From: CBDHHC01 sp050633205
GTDB lineage: Bacteria > Pseudomonadota > Alphaproteobacteria > Rhizobiales > CBDHHC01
DNA length: 64,000 bases
Reading direction: 5' to 3'
Assembly (NCBI GenBank): GCA_050633205.1
Contig: JBOEGA010000046.1
Coordinates: forward strand, 12,632 to 76,631
Shown here: positions 42,252 through 51,402 of the stretch, piece by piece
How the letters are laid out: the number at the start of each line of letters is the position of its first letter
Position numbering within the stretch: position 1 is the stretch's first letter
Translations under genes and position numbers: made by a program
The notes under the pieces: generated by a model
What the model was told of the DNA's origin: nothing
Seen by the model: the letters and a program-made list of their open reading frames with translations, nothing else
Database searches by the model: none

Positions 42252-43634
42252 ATGACAGGACGCAATAAAAAGCTTCATATTAAAACTTTTGGCTGCCAGA
42301 TGAATGTCTATGATTCCGAGCGTATGGCGGAGGCTTTAGCGCCTGAGGGATATGATGAGACAGGCGCAATTGATGATGCGGATGTGATTGTTCTGAATAC
42401 CTGTCATATTCGTGAAAAGGCTGCTGAAAAGGTTTATTCAGACCTTGGCCGTATTAAGCAGCTTAAGAAAGACCGGGCTGAGCAGGGCAAGGAAACATTT
42501 ATTGCTGTTGCCGGTTGTGTTGCGCAGGCAGAGGGTAATGAAATTCTGAGGCGGGCTCCTGTTGTTGATCTGGTCATTGGTCCCCAGAGCTATCAGCGTT
42601 TGCCAGAGCTGGTTTCCAAGGCGAAGTCAGAGAAGACTCGTATTGTTGAGACGGAATTTCCGGAAGAGGATAAATTCAAAAGCCTGCCGAAACGAGTATT
42701 GAAGCGAGCTCCGACGGCATTTCTGACAGTGCAGGAAGGGTGTGATAAATTCTGCACGTTCTGTGTCGTACCATATACGCGGGGAGTCGAGTTTTCCCGT
42801 CCGGTTAAAGAGGTGGTTGATGAAGCCGTATCTCTGGTTGAAACCGGTGTAAGGGAAATTACACTGCTCGGGCAGAATGTGAATGCCTATCACGGTGTTG
42901 GTAGCGATGATAAAAGCCGCTCTCTGGCCCAGCTTATTGAGTTGCTGGCAGAGGTTGACGGATTGGAGCGGATCAGATTTACGACCAGCCATCCGAATGA
43001 CATGAGTGATGATCTTATTCAGGTCTTTGCAGATTGTGATAAACTGATGCCTTATCTTCATCTGCCATTTCAGGCGGGGTCAGATCGTATTCTTAAGGCG
43101 ATGAACCGAAAGCATACTCAGGCAGAGTATTACGAAGTTATTGAGCGCATACGTAATGCCAGACCTGATCTGGCCTTATCTACCGATATTATTGTCGGTT
43201 TTCCGGGAGAAAGTGAAGCTGACTTTGAGGAAACAATGAATGTTGTCCGTGAAGTGACGTTTGCTCAGGCCTATTCATTTAAATACAGCTCTCGTCCGGG
43301 GACACCTGCAGCAGAGCTTGACGGGCAGCTTGAAGAGGCAGTTAAAACGGAAAGGCTGCACCGTCTACAGGCGCTTCTTAATGAACAGCAGCACAGTTTT
43401 AATCAGTCCTGCATGGGACGTGAGTTTCCGGTTCTTTTTGACAGAAAGGGCAGGGAAGAAGGTTTTCTGGTAGGCCGTTCGCCATATTTACAGTCAGTTC
43501 ATGCGAGATGTGATGAAAATGACCTTGGTGAAATAAAAATTGTAAAAATTAACCAGGCCGGGCCAAATAGCCTTAAGGGTGTCATAAAACCCTTTAAAGA
43601 TTCTGCTAGCAAGGAAGACCGCGCTGTTTTGTGA
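42252..43634 (+). CDS. miaB: tRNA methylthiotransferase MiaB
   Basis: Radical-SAM enzyme of 460 residues that adds the 2-methylthio group to i6A37 of tRNA. The N-terminal UPF0004 domain has KTFGCQMNVYDSERM with its first cluster Cys, then LNTCHIREKA and VAGCVAQAEG. The radical-SAM site is EGCDKFCTFCVVPYTRG (CxxxCxxC). HLPFQAGSDRILKAMNRKHT and the C-terminal TRAM domain (FPVLFDRKGREEGFLVGRSP) complete it. Followed by phoH. Confidence 0.97.
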   Translation: MTGRNKKLHIKTFGCQMNVYDSERMAEALAPEGYDETGAIDDADVIVLNTCHIREKAAEKVYSDLGRIKQLKKDRAEQGKETFIAVAGCVAQAEGNEILRRAPVVDLVIGPQSYQRLPELVSKAKSEKTRIVETEFPEEDKFKSLPKRVLKRAPTAFLTVQEGCDKFCTFCVVPYTRGVEFSRPVKEVVDEAVSLVETGVREITLLGQNVNAYHGVGSDDKSRSLAQLIELLAEVDGLERIRFTTSHPNDMSDDLIQVFADCDKLMPYLHLPFQAGSDRILKAMNRKHTQAEYYEVIERIRNARPDLALSTDIIVGFPGESEADFEETMNVVREVTFAQAYSFKYSSRPGTPAAELDGQLEEAVKTERLHRLQALLNEQQHSFNQSCMGREFPVLFDRKGREEGFLVGRSPYLQSVHARCDENDLGEIKIVKINQAGPNSLKGVIKPFKDSASKEDRAVL

Positions 43635-43694
43635 TAAGAAAATCATAAGGATTCAGGCGGAAAATAAAATTGCTGGTATCAGAGGAGTAAATAT

Positions 43695-44726
43695 TTGGCA
43701 GGCGTTCAAAAACAAAGGTCTTCAGGTCGCATGAAACAAACAGGAAAAGCCCGTGAGAAGGGCCTCTTATCCGTATCTTTTGAGGATAATCATCTTGTCG
43801 CCCATCTGCTGGGAGAGTTTGATGCCAATCTGGCCCTTATAGAAGAACGGTTGGGAATCGAGGCTATAGCCCGTGGTAATACAGTTTTATTAAAGGGAGC
43901 TGAGGATAGTTGTGCAATCGGGCAGGCTGTGCTTCTCACTCTTTATGACCGTCTTGCCAAGGGTGAGCAAATTGGTTCCGGTGAGATTGATGGAGCTATA
44001 AGACATATGCTTGTCAGTCATTCTCCTACACATGGTGGTGAAAACAAGGTTCAGGAAGCTGACGTATTAGCTCAGGCCCAGATCCGTACCAGAAAACGTG
44101 TTATTTCCGGCCGGACAGTAACGCAGTCGGAATATATCCGGACGTTGCATCGCGATGATCTTGTATTTGCGACAGGGCCTGCGGGTACTGGTAAAACCTA
44201 CCTGGCTGTTGCTTATGCAGCTTCGTGCTGGGAGCGTGGCGAGACTGAAAGAATTATCCTGTCCCGCCCTGCTGTTGAAGCCGGGGAAAGGCTGGGCTTT
44301 TTGCCTGGAGATATGCGTGACAAGGTGGATCCATATCTTCGCCCGTTGTATGACGCTTTATATGATGTCCTGCCTCCAGAACGGGTTGAGCGTGGTTTGG
44401 AAAGTGGTGAAATTGAAATAGCACCGCTCGCTTTTATGCGTGGGCGTACACTATCCAATGCTTTTGTCATTCTTGATGAGGCGCAGAACTGTACGACCAT
44501 GCAAATGAAAATGTTCCTCACCAGACTTGGTGAAAAAAGTAAAATGGTCGTCACTGGCGATCCAACACAAATAGATTTGCCCAAAGGAATGCTTTCCGGT
44601 CTTACTGATGCAGTTGGCCTGCTTGAGGGAGTTGAAGGTATCGGGCGTGTGAATTTTTCCAGATCTGATGTTGTACGTAGAGATCTGGTTGCAAGGATCG
44701 TCGAGGCCTATGACAAGGGTCAATAG
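43695..44726 (+). CDS. phoH: PhoH-like ATPase
   Basis: A 343-residue P-loop protein of the PhoH/YbeZ group. The Walker A is GPAGTGKTYLAVAYA; also IILSRPAVEAGERLGFLPGD and NAFVILDEAQNCTTMQMKMF (Walker B). An N-terminal KH-like region precedes the ATPase. The TTG start at 43695 has AGAGGAG 8 bases upstream; an ATG 12 codons later is the alternative. ybeY follows 5 bases after the stop, and the two proteins are thought to act together in rRNA quality control. Confidence 0.93.
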   Translation: MAGVQKQRSSGRMKQTGKAREKGLLSVSFEDNHLVAHLLGEFDANLALIEERLGIEAIARGNTVLLKGAEDSCAIGQAVLLTLYDRLAKGEQIGSGEIDGAIRHMLVSHSPTHGGENKVQEADVLAQAQIRTRKRVISGRTVTQSEYIRTLHRDDLVFATGPAGTGKTYLAVAYAASCWERGETERIILSRPAVEAGERLGFLPGDMRDKVDPYLRPLYDALYDVLPPERVERGLESGEIEIAPLAFMRGRTLSNAFVILDEAQNCTTMQMKMFLTRLGEKSKMVVTGDPTQIDLPKGMLSGLTDAVGLLEGVEGIGRVNFSRSDVVRRDLVARIVEAYDKGQ

Positions 44727-44731
44727 GACAG

Positions 44732-45268
44732 ATGGAAAATTCGAAGGTATTTTTGGAAAACGAATGGGAATACAACCTGCTTGAAATTGATGAGGGTTCT
44801 CAAAATTTAAAAGTAGAGGTTGAAATTGTTTATCACTCAAACGAGTGGAATAAACTGAATAATCTTGAAGATGGCATACTGAAAGCGGTTCATGCCACGT
44901 TTAGCCGTGTTAAGCTGGAAGAAGAGAGACCAATTCTTGTGTCTCTCGCGTTTTCAGATGATGCTGAAGTGCACAGGCTAAATAAAACTTTTCGAGGTAA
45001 GGACAAGTCCACCAATGTGTTGTCATTTCCTGCCGGGCAGGATGAATGGGCGCCACAGGACGGGCCGTTGTCAATAGGTGACGTTATTCTGGCATATGAG
45101 ACTGTTGCTAAAGAAGCTCAGGAACAAAAGCTGGAGCTTCGGGATCATATTCATCATCTGGTTATTCACGGGATTCTGCATGTACTCGGATTTGATCATG
45201 AGGATGATGAAGAAGCCGAGGTGATGGAAGGTCTGGAAAGAGAAATTCTTGCCAGTTTAAAGGCGTAG
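44732..45268 (+). CDS. ybeY: Endoribonuclease YbeY
   Basis: Zinc endoribonuclease in 16S rRNA 3'-end maturation and 70S quality control; 178 residues. The core begins about residue 60 with PILVSLAFSDDAEVHRLNKT and FRGKDKSTNVLSFPAG. The zinc-binding motif is HLVIHGILHVLGFDHEDDEE (HGxLHLxGYDH). About 28 extra N-terminal residues, acidic and aromatic, precede the core. GGACAG lies before the ATG. Operon with phoH. Confidence 0.95.
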   Translation: MENSKVFLENEWEYNLLEIDEGSQNLKVEVEIVYHSNEWNKLNNLEDGILKAVHATFSRVKLEEERPILVSLAFSDDAEVHRLNKTFRGKDKSTNVLSFPAGQDEWAPQDGPLSIGDVILAYETVAKEAQEQKLELRDHIHHLVIHGILHVLGFDHEDDEEAEVMEGLEREILASLKA

Positions 45269-45544
45269 ATGCGTTAAGCCGGCATGGAGCTTTGGGATAT
45301 AGCTATTGAAGGCTCGCAAAATGTGATTATATAGTAAAAGCTTTATTCTGATCTTTTGTATCAATATTTATATATACATGGTGTTTTGACACTTTTTATA
45401 TTTATTCTGATATAGAGACTGGTTGTTAAGGCTGTTTAAATTGAGAACTATTAAGCAATCAATTTCTGCTATCATGCTTTTGAGATGATGTTCAATACAC
45501 CACGGAGCAATCTTTCAGGGCGAATTCTGAGGCTCCATTTTTAG

Positions 45545-46582
45545 ATGACCAATACAGACGTGCTAAAAAACAACTCCTACCTTCAAACGACCGGGAATGA
45601 TGACGGATCTTCCCAGGACGGGTGGCTAGACAAGATAAAGAATACACTCGGTCTGGAAGAGGATGATGTTTCTCTTCGGGACAAGATCAGCGATACATTG
45701 CAGGTTGACAGTCAGGGTGATACGTCATTCAAGCCGCAGGAACGGGCTATGTTGCTTAATATCCTGCGTGTTGGAGCGCTTCGCGTTGATGATGTTATGG
45801 TTCCCCGTGCCGATATTATCGCAATTGATGAGAACGAGAGTGTTTCCGAACTTTTGCAGATGTTTGAAAGGGCAGGTCACTCCCGCATTCCACTTTACAG
45901 GGACACACTTGATGACCCCATGGGAATGGTTCACATCAAGGATCTTATGCAGTGGATTACAAATTATTCGCGTGAAGTAAGCGGCAAGAGTTCAGGTTCT
46001 GGTGTTGATCTGACTCCGGTTGATCTGAAAACCACAATTGCATTAACCAAGATACGCCGTGATGTTCTGTTTGTTCCTCCTTCCATGAGCGTGGTTGATC
46101 TTTTACTCAGGATGCAGACAACGCGTGTTCATATGGCACTTGTTATTGATGAATATGGCGGGACAGACGGGCTTGTTACTATTGAAGATCTGGTTGAAGA
46201 GATTGTCGGTGAGATTGAAGATGAACATGACCATGAGGACAAACCTCTGATTTCGGAGGCTTCTGACGGAACGCTTGTCGCAAATGCACGAACACCTGTT
46301 TCGGATCTGGAAGAGAGGCTGGATAAGTCTCTGATTATTGCAGAGCGAGAGGATGAAGTTGATACGATTGGTGGGCTGGTGTTTTCTATTGTTGGCCGAG
46401 TTCCTGTTAAGGGTGAGATTGTGCGGCATCCTAATGGAATTGAATTTGAAATTCTGGATGCCGATCCAAGACGTATCAAACAACTTAAAATAGATGCCAA
46501 CCCGACTGATAAAAAAATAGCCAAGAAGAAGGCTGTACCTCCAGCTTCTCAAAAGCGTGCCCAGGAACAGGATTTAAATTAA
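45545..46582 (+). CDS. CBS-domain CorC/HlyC family protein
   Basis: A 345-residue protein with two CBS motifs (VDDVMVPRADIIAIDENESV and DVLFVPPSMSVVDLLLRMQT) and a C-terminal CorC/HlyC (transporter-associated) domain with DEVDTIGGLVFSIVGRVPVK. There are no membrane helices, unlike the longer DUF21 group. Homologs are linked to magnesium/cobalt efflux; the old name hemolysin is misleading. It follows ybeY after 276 bases and precedes lnt, the common phoH-ybeY-corC-lnt order. A TTGACA at 45386-45391 may belong to its promoter, but the -10 match is poor. Confidence 0.92.
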   Translation: MTNTDVLKNNSYLQTTGNDDGSSQDGWLDKIKNTLGLEEDDVSLRDKISDTLQVDSQGDTSFKPQERAMLLNILRVGALRVDDVMVPRADIIAIDENESVSELLQMFERAGHSRIPLYRDTLDDPMGMVHIKDLMQWITNYSREVSGKSSGSGVDLTPVDLKTTIALTKIRRDVLFVPPSMSVVDLLLRMQTTRVHMALVIDEYGGTDGLVTIEDLVEEIVGEIEDEHDHEDKPLISEASDGTLVANARTPVSDLEERLDKSLIIAEREDEVDTIGGLVFSIVGRVPVKGEIVRHPNGIEFEILDADPRRIKQLKIDANPTDKKIAKKKAVPPASQKRAQEQDLN

Positions 46583-46657
46583 CCCTGAGTGTATCCTGAT
46601 TTTTTTGAATGTGATATTAGCTCTGCCAGATTATATTAAGGTAAGAGATGGTATAGC

Positions 46658-48289
46658 ATGAGCAGGGCTCTGGAACTCGATACTCAGGAAAACTTTATTG
46701 GTGCTGTTAAGCGTGCGGGAAAGCGCACGCGATATGGCATTTCCTTTCTGTCCGGAGCTTTCTCGGTATTATCTCTGGCGCCGTTTTTCTTTTGGCCAAT
46801 CCTGTTTGTTACTTTTCCTGTTTTGCTGCTTATGCTTGAGGCGGAATTGCGTGAAGTATCTAACAGCCCAAAAAAAGCCAGTTTTTTTAGCAGCAGATTT
46901 TTTCGTGTGGGCATTATCGGGTGGTTCTTCGGCTTTGGATATTTTGTTGCCGGGCTTTACTGGTTTGCTCATGCCTTTCTGGTGGAAGCCGACCGGTTTG
47001 CATTGCTGATACCCCTGGCTGTGCTGGTTATGCCGGCTTTTCTCTCATTTTTTTACGGGCTGGCAGTTGTTGCTGTCTGTTTTGTTTCCGGCCGTGTTGC
47101 ACGGTATTTTGCGCTGGTTGTCGGCTTTGGAATTGCCGAGTGGCTCAGGGGGCATGTGCTTACAGGGTTTCCATGGAACGCGATTGGTTATGGGGTTACA
47201 GCCAATGATGGATTGTTACAGCTTGCGTCTCTTTTCGGGTTGTATGGTCTGAATTTTCTTGCAGTTCTGTTTTTTGCTGCTCCATTTCTTCTTATAGATA
47301 GCGCGGAGGAAGGGCACAGGAGCCGTTCCAGAGTTATCTTTGCTATCGTGGCTGCACTGGCTGTCGCTGGGATGTCCTGGGGATATTACCGTTTGAGTGT
47401 GGAGCGTAAGCCTGCTTTCGCTGAAGGGGTACGCTTACGGCTGGTTCAGCCGAATATTCCGCAGGTTAAAAAGATGGATGTTAGCTATATTCCCTGGAAT
47501 TTCGGGGAGCTGCTGAGATATTCCCAAACCACTGATGGCAAAGACAATCTGACAGGCGTGACGCATGTAATCTGGCCTGAGGTTGCTGTCAGGGCACCTT
47601 TGGCCGAGTGGCCTGATGCTTTGTCAGAAATTGCAAGAATATTGCCCAAGGGGACAAGTCTGATTGCGGGGACTCTAAGGAGAGAGCAGGGCAAGGAATA
47701 TTACAGGGCTTATAACAGTCTTATGGTTTTTGATAATGCAGCGATACTGAAAGCTACATATGATAAAATACATCTGGTTCCATTTGGTGAGTATCTGCCG
47801 ATGCAGTGGTTACTTGAGAGTATCGGGCTTGAGCAGATTACAAGACAAAAAGGCGGGTTTTCTGCAGGAGATGGTACCAGATGGGTGAAAGCTGCAGGGC
47901 TGCCACCCTTTAGTCCGTTGATTTGTTATGAGGCTGTGTTTCCGGGCAAGGTGTATCAGGCGGGCAAGAGGCCGGAATGGCTTCTGAATGTTACCAATGA
48001 TGCCTGGTTTGGAGACAGCACTGGGCCCTATCAGCATTTTCATCAATCAAGAGTGCGTGCTGTTGAGGAGGGACTGCCTATGGTTCGGGTTGCCAATACG
48101 GGGATCTCCGGGGTTATTGATGCCTATGGTGTTGTGTTGAAAAAACTACCATATGGTGTTGGAGGTTCTTTTGATCACAAACTGCCTAAAGCTATCCCAT
48201 TAACTCATTATAGCTGGTGGAGATATTTTATTTTCCCTTTTTTCGCATTGCTCGGCATACTACTTATGGTAGCATCAAATAAAAGATAA
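46658..48289 (+). CDS. lnt: Apolipoprotein N-acyltransferase
   Basis: Inner-membrane enzyme of 543 residues that N-acylates the lipoprotein N-terminal Cys. About six N-terminal helices precede a periplasmic nitrilase-like domain. The catalytic triad is visible: Glu in TGVTHVIWPEVAVRAPL, Lys in YDKIHLVPFGEYLPM, and Cys in LICYEAVFPGKV. NVTNDAWFGDSTGPYQHFHQ is the usual late segment, and a final helix closes the protein. Confidence 0.96.
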   Translation: MSRALELDTQENFIGAVKRAGKRTRYGISFLSGAFSVLSLAPFFFWPILFVTFPVLLLMLEAELREVSNSPKKASFFSSRFFRVGIIGWFFGFGYFVAGLYWFAHAFLVEADRFALLIPLAVLVMPAFLSFFYGLAVVAVCFVSGRVARYFALVVGFGIAEWLRGHVLTGFPWNAIGYGVTANDGLLQLASLFGLYGLNFLAVLFFAAPFLLIDSAEEGHRSRSRVIFAIVAALAVAGMSWGYYRLSVERKPAFAEGVRLRLVQPNIPQVKKMDVSYIPWNFGELLRYSQTTDGKDNLTGVTHVIWPEVAVRAPLAEWPDALSEIARILPKGTSLIAGTLRREQGKEYYRAYNSLMVFDNAAILKATYDKIHLVPFGEYLPMQWLLESIGLEQITRQKGGFSAGDGTRWVKAAGLPPFSPLICYEAVFPGKVYQAGKRPEWLLNVTNDAWFGDSTGPYQHFHQSRVRAVEEGLPMVRVANTGISGVIDAYGVVLKKLPYGVGGSFDHKLPKAIPLTHYSWWRYFIFPFFALLGILLMVASNKR

Positions 48290-48453
48290 AACCAATACGT
48301 GCTGTTCTTTGAGTATTATGTCACTAATACTGCGTGTATTGTGAAAATACATGGGAAAAACTATGTTTTTTTATAAGTATTTTCCGCATATTGAATGAAA
48401 ATTAAGTCCTGAGGCTTATATTGCTGTCTATATATAGTAATTGGGGGACCTCG

Positions 48454-48894
48454 GTGGCAGAGCATATTGAAAACGGCGGCGTTAAGAAGCCCAATCCGAT
48501 TGACATACATGTTGGCAGTCGATTGCGCTTACGTCGTATGATGCTTGGTATCAGCCAAGAGAAGTTAGGGGATAGGCTGGGGCTTACTTTCCAGCAAATT
48601 CAGAAATACGAAAAAGGTACAAACAGAATTGGAGCAAGCCGTTTGTTTACGCTTGCACAGGTTCTGGATGTTAATGTGCAGTTCTTTTTTGACGAGTTTG
48701 TATCCAGTGGTGAAAATGGAGCCAATGGTGATAGTGCTCAACCGGAAAAAGAGAGCTATGTGCTCGAATTTTTGAACAGCCGGGAAGGGCTGGAATTAAA
48801 TCGTGCATTTGTACAAATTCCTGATCAGAAAGTTCGCCGCAAGCTTATCGAACTGGTGCGTGCGATGGCTCAGGAGGAAGCAGATAGTCGGTAA
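48454..48894 (+). CDS. XRE family helix-turn-helix regulator
   Basis: A 146-residue Cro/CI-type regulator. The HTH is GSRLRLRRMMLGISQEKLGD with GLTFQQIQKYEKGTNRIGAS following. A C-terminal ~60 residues of acidic and helical sequence lack a known ligand domain. GTG 48454 has GGGGGA 5 bases upstream and is preferred over a TTG at 48421. This regulator sits between lnt and metK in many alphaproteobacteria; control of metK or of methionine metabolism is often supposed but not shown here. A hairpin overlaps its stop. Confidence 0.9.
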   Translation: MAEHIENGGVKKPNPIDIHVGSRLRLRRMMLGISQEKLGDRLGLTFQQIQKYEKGTNRIGASRLFTLAQVLDVNVQFFFDEFVSSGENGANGDSAQPEKESYVLEFLNSREGLELNRAFVQIPDQKVRRKLIELVRAMAQEEADSR

Positions 48895-48909
48895 TCTTCT
48901 CGATTACCG
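48889..48909 (+). terminator. Hairpin over the stop of the XRE gene
   Basis: CGGTAAT / ATTACCG, 7-bp perfect stem with a 7-base loop; the stop codon TAA lies in the ascending arm. Only a weak T-rich stretch follows, so termination may be partial. Confidence 0.5.
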
Positions 48910-49089
48910 GTTATTTCGCATCATGATATTGTTTTAATATTCTCTTTAGTTGAGTGTTTTTATTCTCCTCATAGTTGTATCCTGATACAGTTGATGCGAT
49001 AAAGGGTCGCACACTGTTGTTGAGCTATAATGAATTTTGGGGCTTGCGCAGGGTTTTTGTTCGAAATTGGCACTTGACCATTTGGCAAA

Positions 49090-49137
49090 AGGTTGCGAGA
49101 AGGCCACATATTCAAGTCTTAACCAGACCTACAACCT
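49090..49137 (+). promoter_or_regulatory. Nested inverted repeats in the metK leader
   Basis: AGGTTG (49090-49095) with CAACCT (49132-49137) enclose GTCT-TAACC-AGAC (49116-49128), 30 bases before metK. This looks like a folded leader; it does not match the SAM-II or SAM/SAH riboswitch patterns as remembered. Chance pairing is possible. Confidence 0.3.
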
Positions 49138-49167
49138 ATAAAGTGCTTTGTATAGCAGGGGGATCTC

Positions 49168-50337
49168 GTGACTCGAGGAAATTACCTATTTACTAGTGAA
49201 TCTGTTTCTGAAGGACATCCTGATAAAGTTTGTGACAGGATATCCGACGCCGTTGTTGATTGTTACCTTGATGCGGACCCTCTTTCGCGTGTTGCAGTTG
49301 AAACTCTCGTAACTACAAACAAGATTGTTCTAGCCGGTGAAGTGCGTTGTTCAAAAGAGATTTCGAAAGATACTCTTGAGAAGCTGGCGCGTGAATGTGT
49401 TAAAGATATCGGTTATGAGCAGGAAGGATTCCACTGGGAAAATGCCAGTGTTGATGTTTATGTTCATGAGCAGTCTGTTGATATTGCACAAGGTGTTGAT
49501 GCCAGCGGCAATAAGGATGAAGGTGCTGGCGACCAAGGCATTATGTTTGGCTACGCATGTACTGAAACTGACGTGTACATGCCTGCTCCGATTTATTACT
49601 CTCACCGTATTCTGCAGGATATGGCAAACAGCCGTCATTCCGGTTCAGTTACTGAATTTGGCCCAGACTCAAAAAGTCAGGTCACTTTGAAATATGAAAA
49701 TGGCAAGCCAGTTGGTGCAACTTCCGTAGTTGTTTCTACGCAGCATGGCGAAGATGTTCCTCAGGAGCGTATCCGTGAGCTTGTTCGTGGATTTGTTGAG
49801 AATGCTCTTCCTGATGGATGGATGTGTCCTGATGATGAGCTTTATGTAAATCCGACAGGGAAGTTTGTAATCGGTGGACCTGATGGTGATGCAGGGCTGA
49901 CTGGTCGTAAAATTATCGTTGATACATATGGTGGTGCTGCTCCTCATGGTGGTGGTGCATTCTCTGGTAAAGACCCTACCAAGGTTGACCGTTCTGCTGC
50001 TTATGCTTCCCGCTATCTTGCGAAGAATGTTGTTGGTGCCGGTCTTGCTGAGAAGTGCACATTGCAGGTTGCATATGCAATTGGTGTTTCCAAACCATTA
50101 TCTCTTTATGTAGATCTTCATGGTACAGGGACTGTTTCCGAAGAGAAGCTTGCTGGTGTACTTAATGAAGTTATGGATCTGAGCCCGCGCGGCATTCGTG
50201 AGCATCTTCAGTTGAACCGCCCTGTTTACGAGCGTACAGCTGCTTATGGCCACTTTGGCCGTGTGCCTGACAATGATGGCGGTTTCTCATGGGAACGCCT
50301 GAGTCTTGTAGAAGCAATTAAATCTGCTCTTACATAA
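49168..50337 (+). CDS. metK: S-adenosylmethionine synthase
   Basis: Makes SAM from methionine and ATP; 389 residues. ATP/methionine motifs: FTSESVSEGHPDKVCDRISD (SEGHPDK), GAGDQGIMFGYA, and GGGAFSGKDPTKVDRSAAYA (P-loop-like). The start is GTG with GGGGG 5 bases upstream, and no ATG fits. It is preceded by a 273-base leader with nested inverted repeats and followed by trmB, as in related genomes. Confidence 0.97.
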   Translation: MTRGNYLFTSESVSEGHPDKVCDRISDAVVDCYLDADPLSRVAVETLVTTNKIVLAGEVRCSKEISKDTLEKLARECVKDIGYEQEGFHWENASVDVYVHEQSVDIAQGVDASGNKDEGAGDQGIMFGYACTETDVYMPAPIYYSHRILQDMANSRHSGSVTEFGPDSKSQVTLKYENGKPVGATSVVVSTQHGEDVPQERIRELVRGFVENALPDGWMCPDDELYVNPTGKFVIGGPDGDAGLTGRKIIVDTYGGAAPHGGGAFSGKDPTKVDRSAAYASRYLAKNVVGAGLAEKCTLQVAYAIGVSKPLSLYVDLHGTGTVSEEKLAGVLNEVMDLSPRGIREHLQLNRPVYERTAAYGHFGRVPDNDGGFSWERLSLVEAIKSALT

Positions 50338-50349
50338 GAACAAATTTAT

Positions 50350-50383
50350 ATTTGGGAGCGCCTTTAATCGGGCATTCCCAAAT
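50350..50383. terminator. Hairpin between metK and trmB
   Basis: ATTTGGGA / TCCCAAAT, 8-bp perfect outer stem around a GCGCC...GGGC inner stem. No T run. Could be an attenuator or RNA-processing site since trmB begins 20 bases later. Confidence 0.5.
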
Positions 50384-50403
50384 CTCATGCCCAAGATAGA
50401 ACG

Positions 50404-51087
50404 ATGATCATCCCAGAACGTAAGCTGTATGGCAGAAATAAAGGACACAAGCTAAGCGTCCGCCAGACAGAGCTTTCCGAGACGCTTCTCCCAAGGCTAC
50501 GTATCGACCTGAGTATTCCGGCCCCTGAAGATATTTCTACATTATTTGAAGTTCCTGTTTCAGAGATTCATTTTGAGATAGGTTTTGGCGGTGGAGAGCA
50601 TCTTGCGTGGCAGGCTGGCAGGAAGCCAAATACTGGTTTTATTGGTTGCGAACCATTTGTGAATGGTGTGGCCAAGCTTTTAATGCAGGTTGAGGATGAT
50701 GAGCTGAATAATGTTCGTGTCTTTGATGATGATGCACGCTTTATTCTGGATTGGCTGCCAGAAGGGTGTATTGACCATATGTACATTCTTTTTCCTGACC
50801 CATGGCATAAAAAAAGACATCATAAAAGGCGTTTTGTTTCCACAGAAAATCTGGATAAACTGGCAAGAGTTTTAAAAAAAGGTGCCCAACTTTATCTTGC
50901 TACTGACATCGGGGATTATATGCGCAGCAGTCTGATAGCATTTACGAGCCATAATCAGTTCTTATGGATTGATGAATGTGTTTCTGACTGGCGTCAACGA
51001 CCAGATAACAGACCAGTAACCCGTTATGAGCAAAAAGCATTTGATGCGGCCCGTAAGCCTGCTTATCTCACATTTGTGCGCAGGTAA
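50404..51087 (+). CDS. trmB: tRNA (guanine-N7-)-methyltransferase TrmB
   Basis: SAM-dependent methyltransferase acting on G46 of tRNA; 227 residues. HFEIGFGGGEHLAWQA is the SAM-binding loop; FPDPWHKKRHHKRRF is the diagnostic TrmB motif. RLYGRNKGHKLS at the N-terminus and TRYEQKAFDAARKPAYLTF at the C-terminus also match. Follows metK, its supplier of cofactor. Confidence 0.96.
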   Translation: MIIPERKLYGRNKGHKLSVRQTELSETLLPRLRIDLSIPAPEDISTLFEVPVSEIHFEIGFGGGEHLAWQAGRKPNTGFIGCEPFVNGVAKLLMQVEDDELNNVRVFDDDARFILDWLPEGCIDHMYILFPDPWHKKRHHKRRFVSTENLDKLARVLKKGAQLYLATDIGDYMRSSLIAFTSHNQFLWIDECVSDWRQRPDNRPVTRYEQKAFDAARKPAYLTFVRR

Positions 51088-51211
51088 AATCCTGGAAGTA
51101 GATTTTTATTGATGTGATCATGTTGCGATATAGAATGGTGAATACCATATTAACTATATCGTTAATAATTTCTGTTTTTAGTAATTTGGTTGTTTTTTTA
51201 CAATTCTGGCC

Positions 51212-51240
51212 TTGCCTGATTGGATCAAGCTGCGTATTGT
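51212..51240 (+). promoter_or_regulatory. Sigma-70-type promoter of the rimP operon
   Basis: TTGCCT (51212-51217), 17-base spacer, TATTGT (51235-51240). Transcription from about 51247 would run straight through the hairpin at 51270-51297. Confidence 0.5.
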
Positions 51241-51269
51241 GTGTTTGCTCATGACAATCTTACATCGCA

Positions 51270-51297
51270 GAGTGGGTCCCACGGGTCCGCTCTTTTT
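51270..51297 (+). terminator. Leader terminator before rimP
   Basis: GAGTGG / CCGCTC with an 11-base loop, followed by TTTTTG. It sits between the promoter and rimP, not behind a gene, so it is a good candidate attenuator for an operon that encodes NusA, itself a termination factor. Confidence 0.7.
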
Positions 51298-51402
51298 GTT
51301 TAGGTGATCGAGTAACCATACCGGTGTTACCCGAAGCAAAATAATTTAAGGGGCAACGCTATTCAAAGTCAGATAGAAGAACGATTTGTCCGAGAGACTG
51401 GT

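Larger units (their letters stand above)
51088..51402. other. Leader region of the rimP-nusA-infB operon
   Basis: About 315 bases holding a promoter (51212-51240), a terminator hairpin (51270-51297) and a strong ribosome site AAGGGG (51348-51353). No tRNA gene (such as the metY found in enterics) was recognised. Confidence 0.7.

Noticed and set aside
45386..45414. TTGACA-17-GATATA promoter before the CorC-like gene
   Set aside because: The -10 box matches at only three of six positions; noted in the gene entry but not listed as a feature.
49020..49167. tRNA or SAM-II riboswitch in the metK leader
   Set aside because: No cloverleaf or T-loop pattern and no match to the SAM-II pseudoknot sequence could be built.
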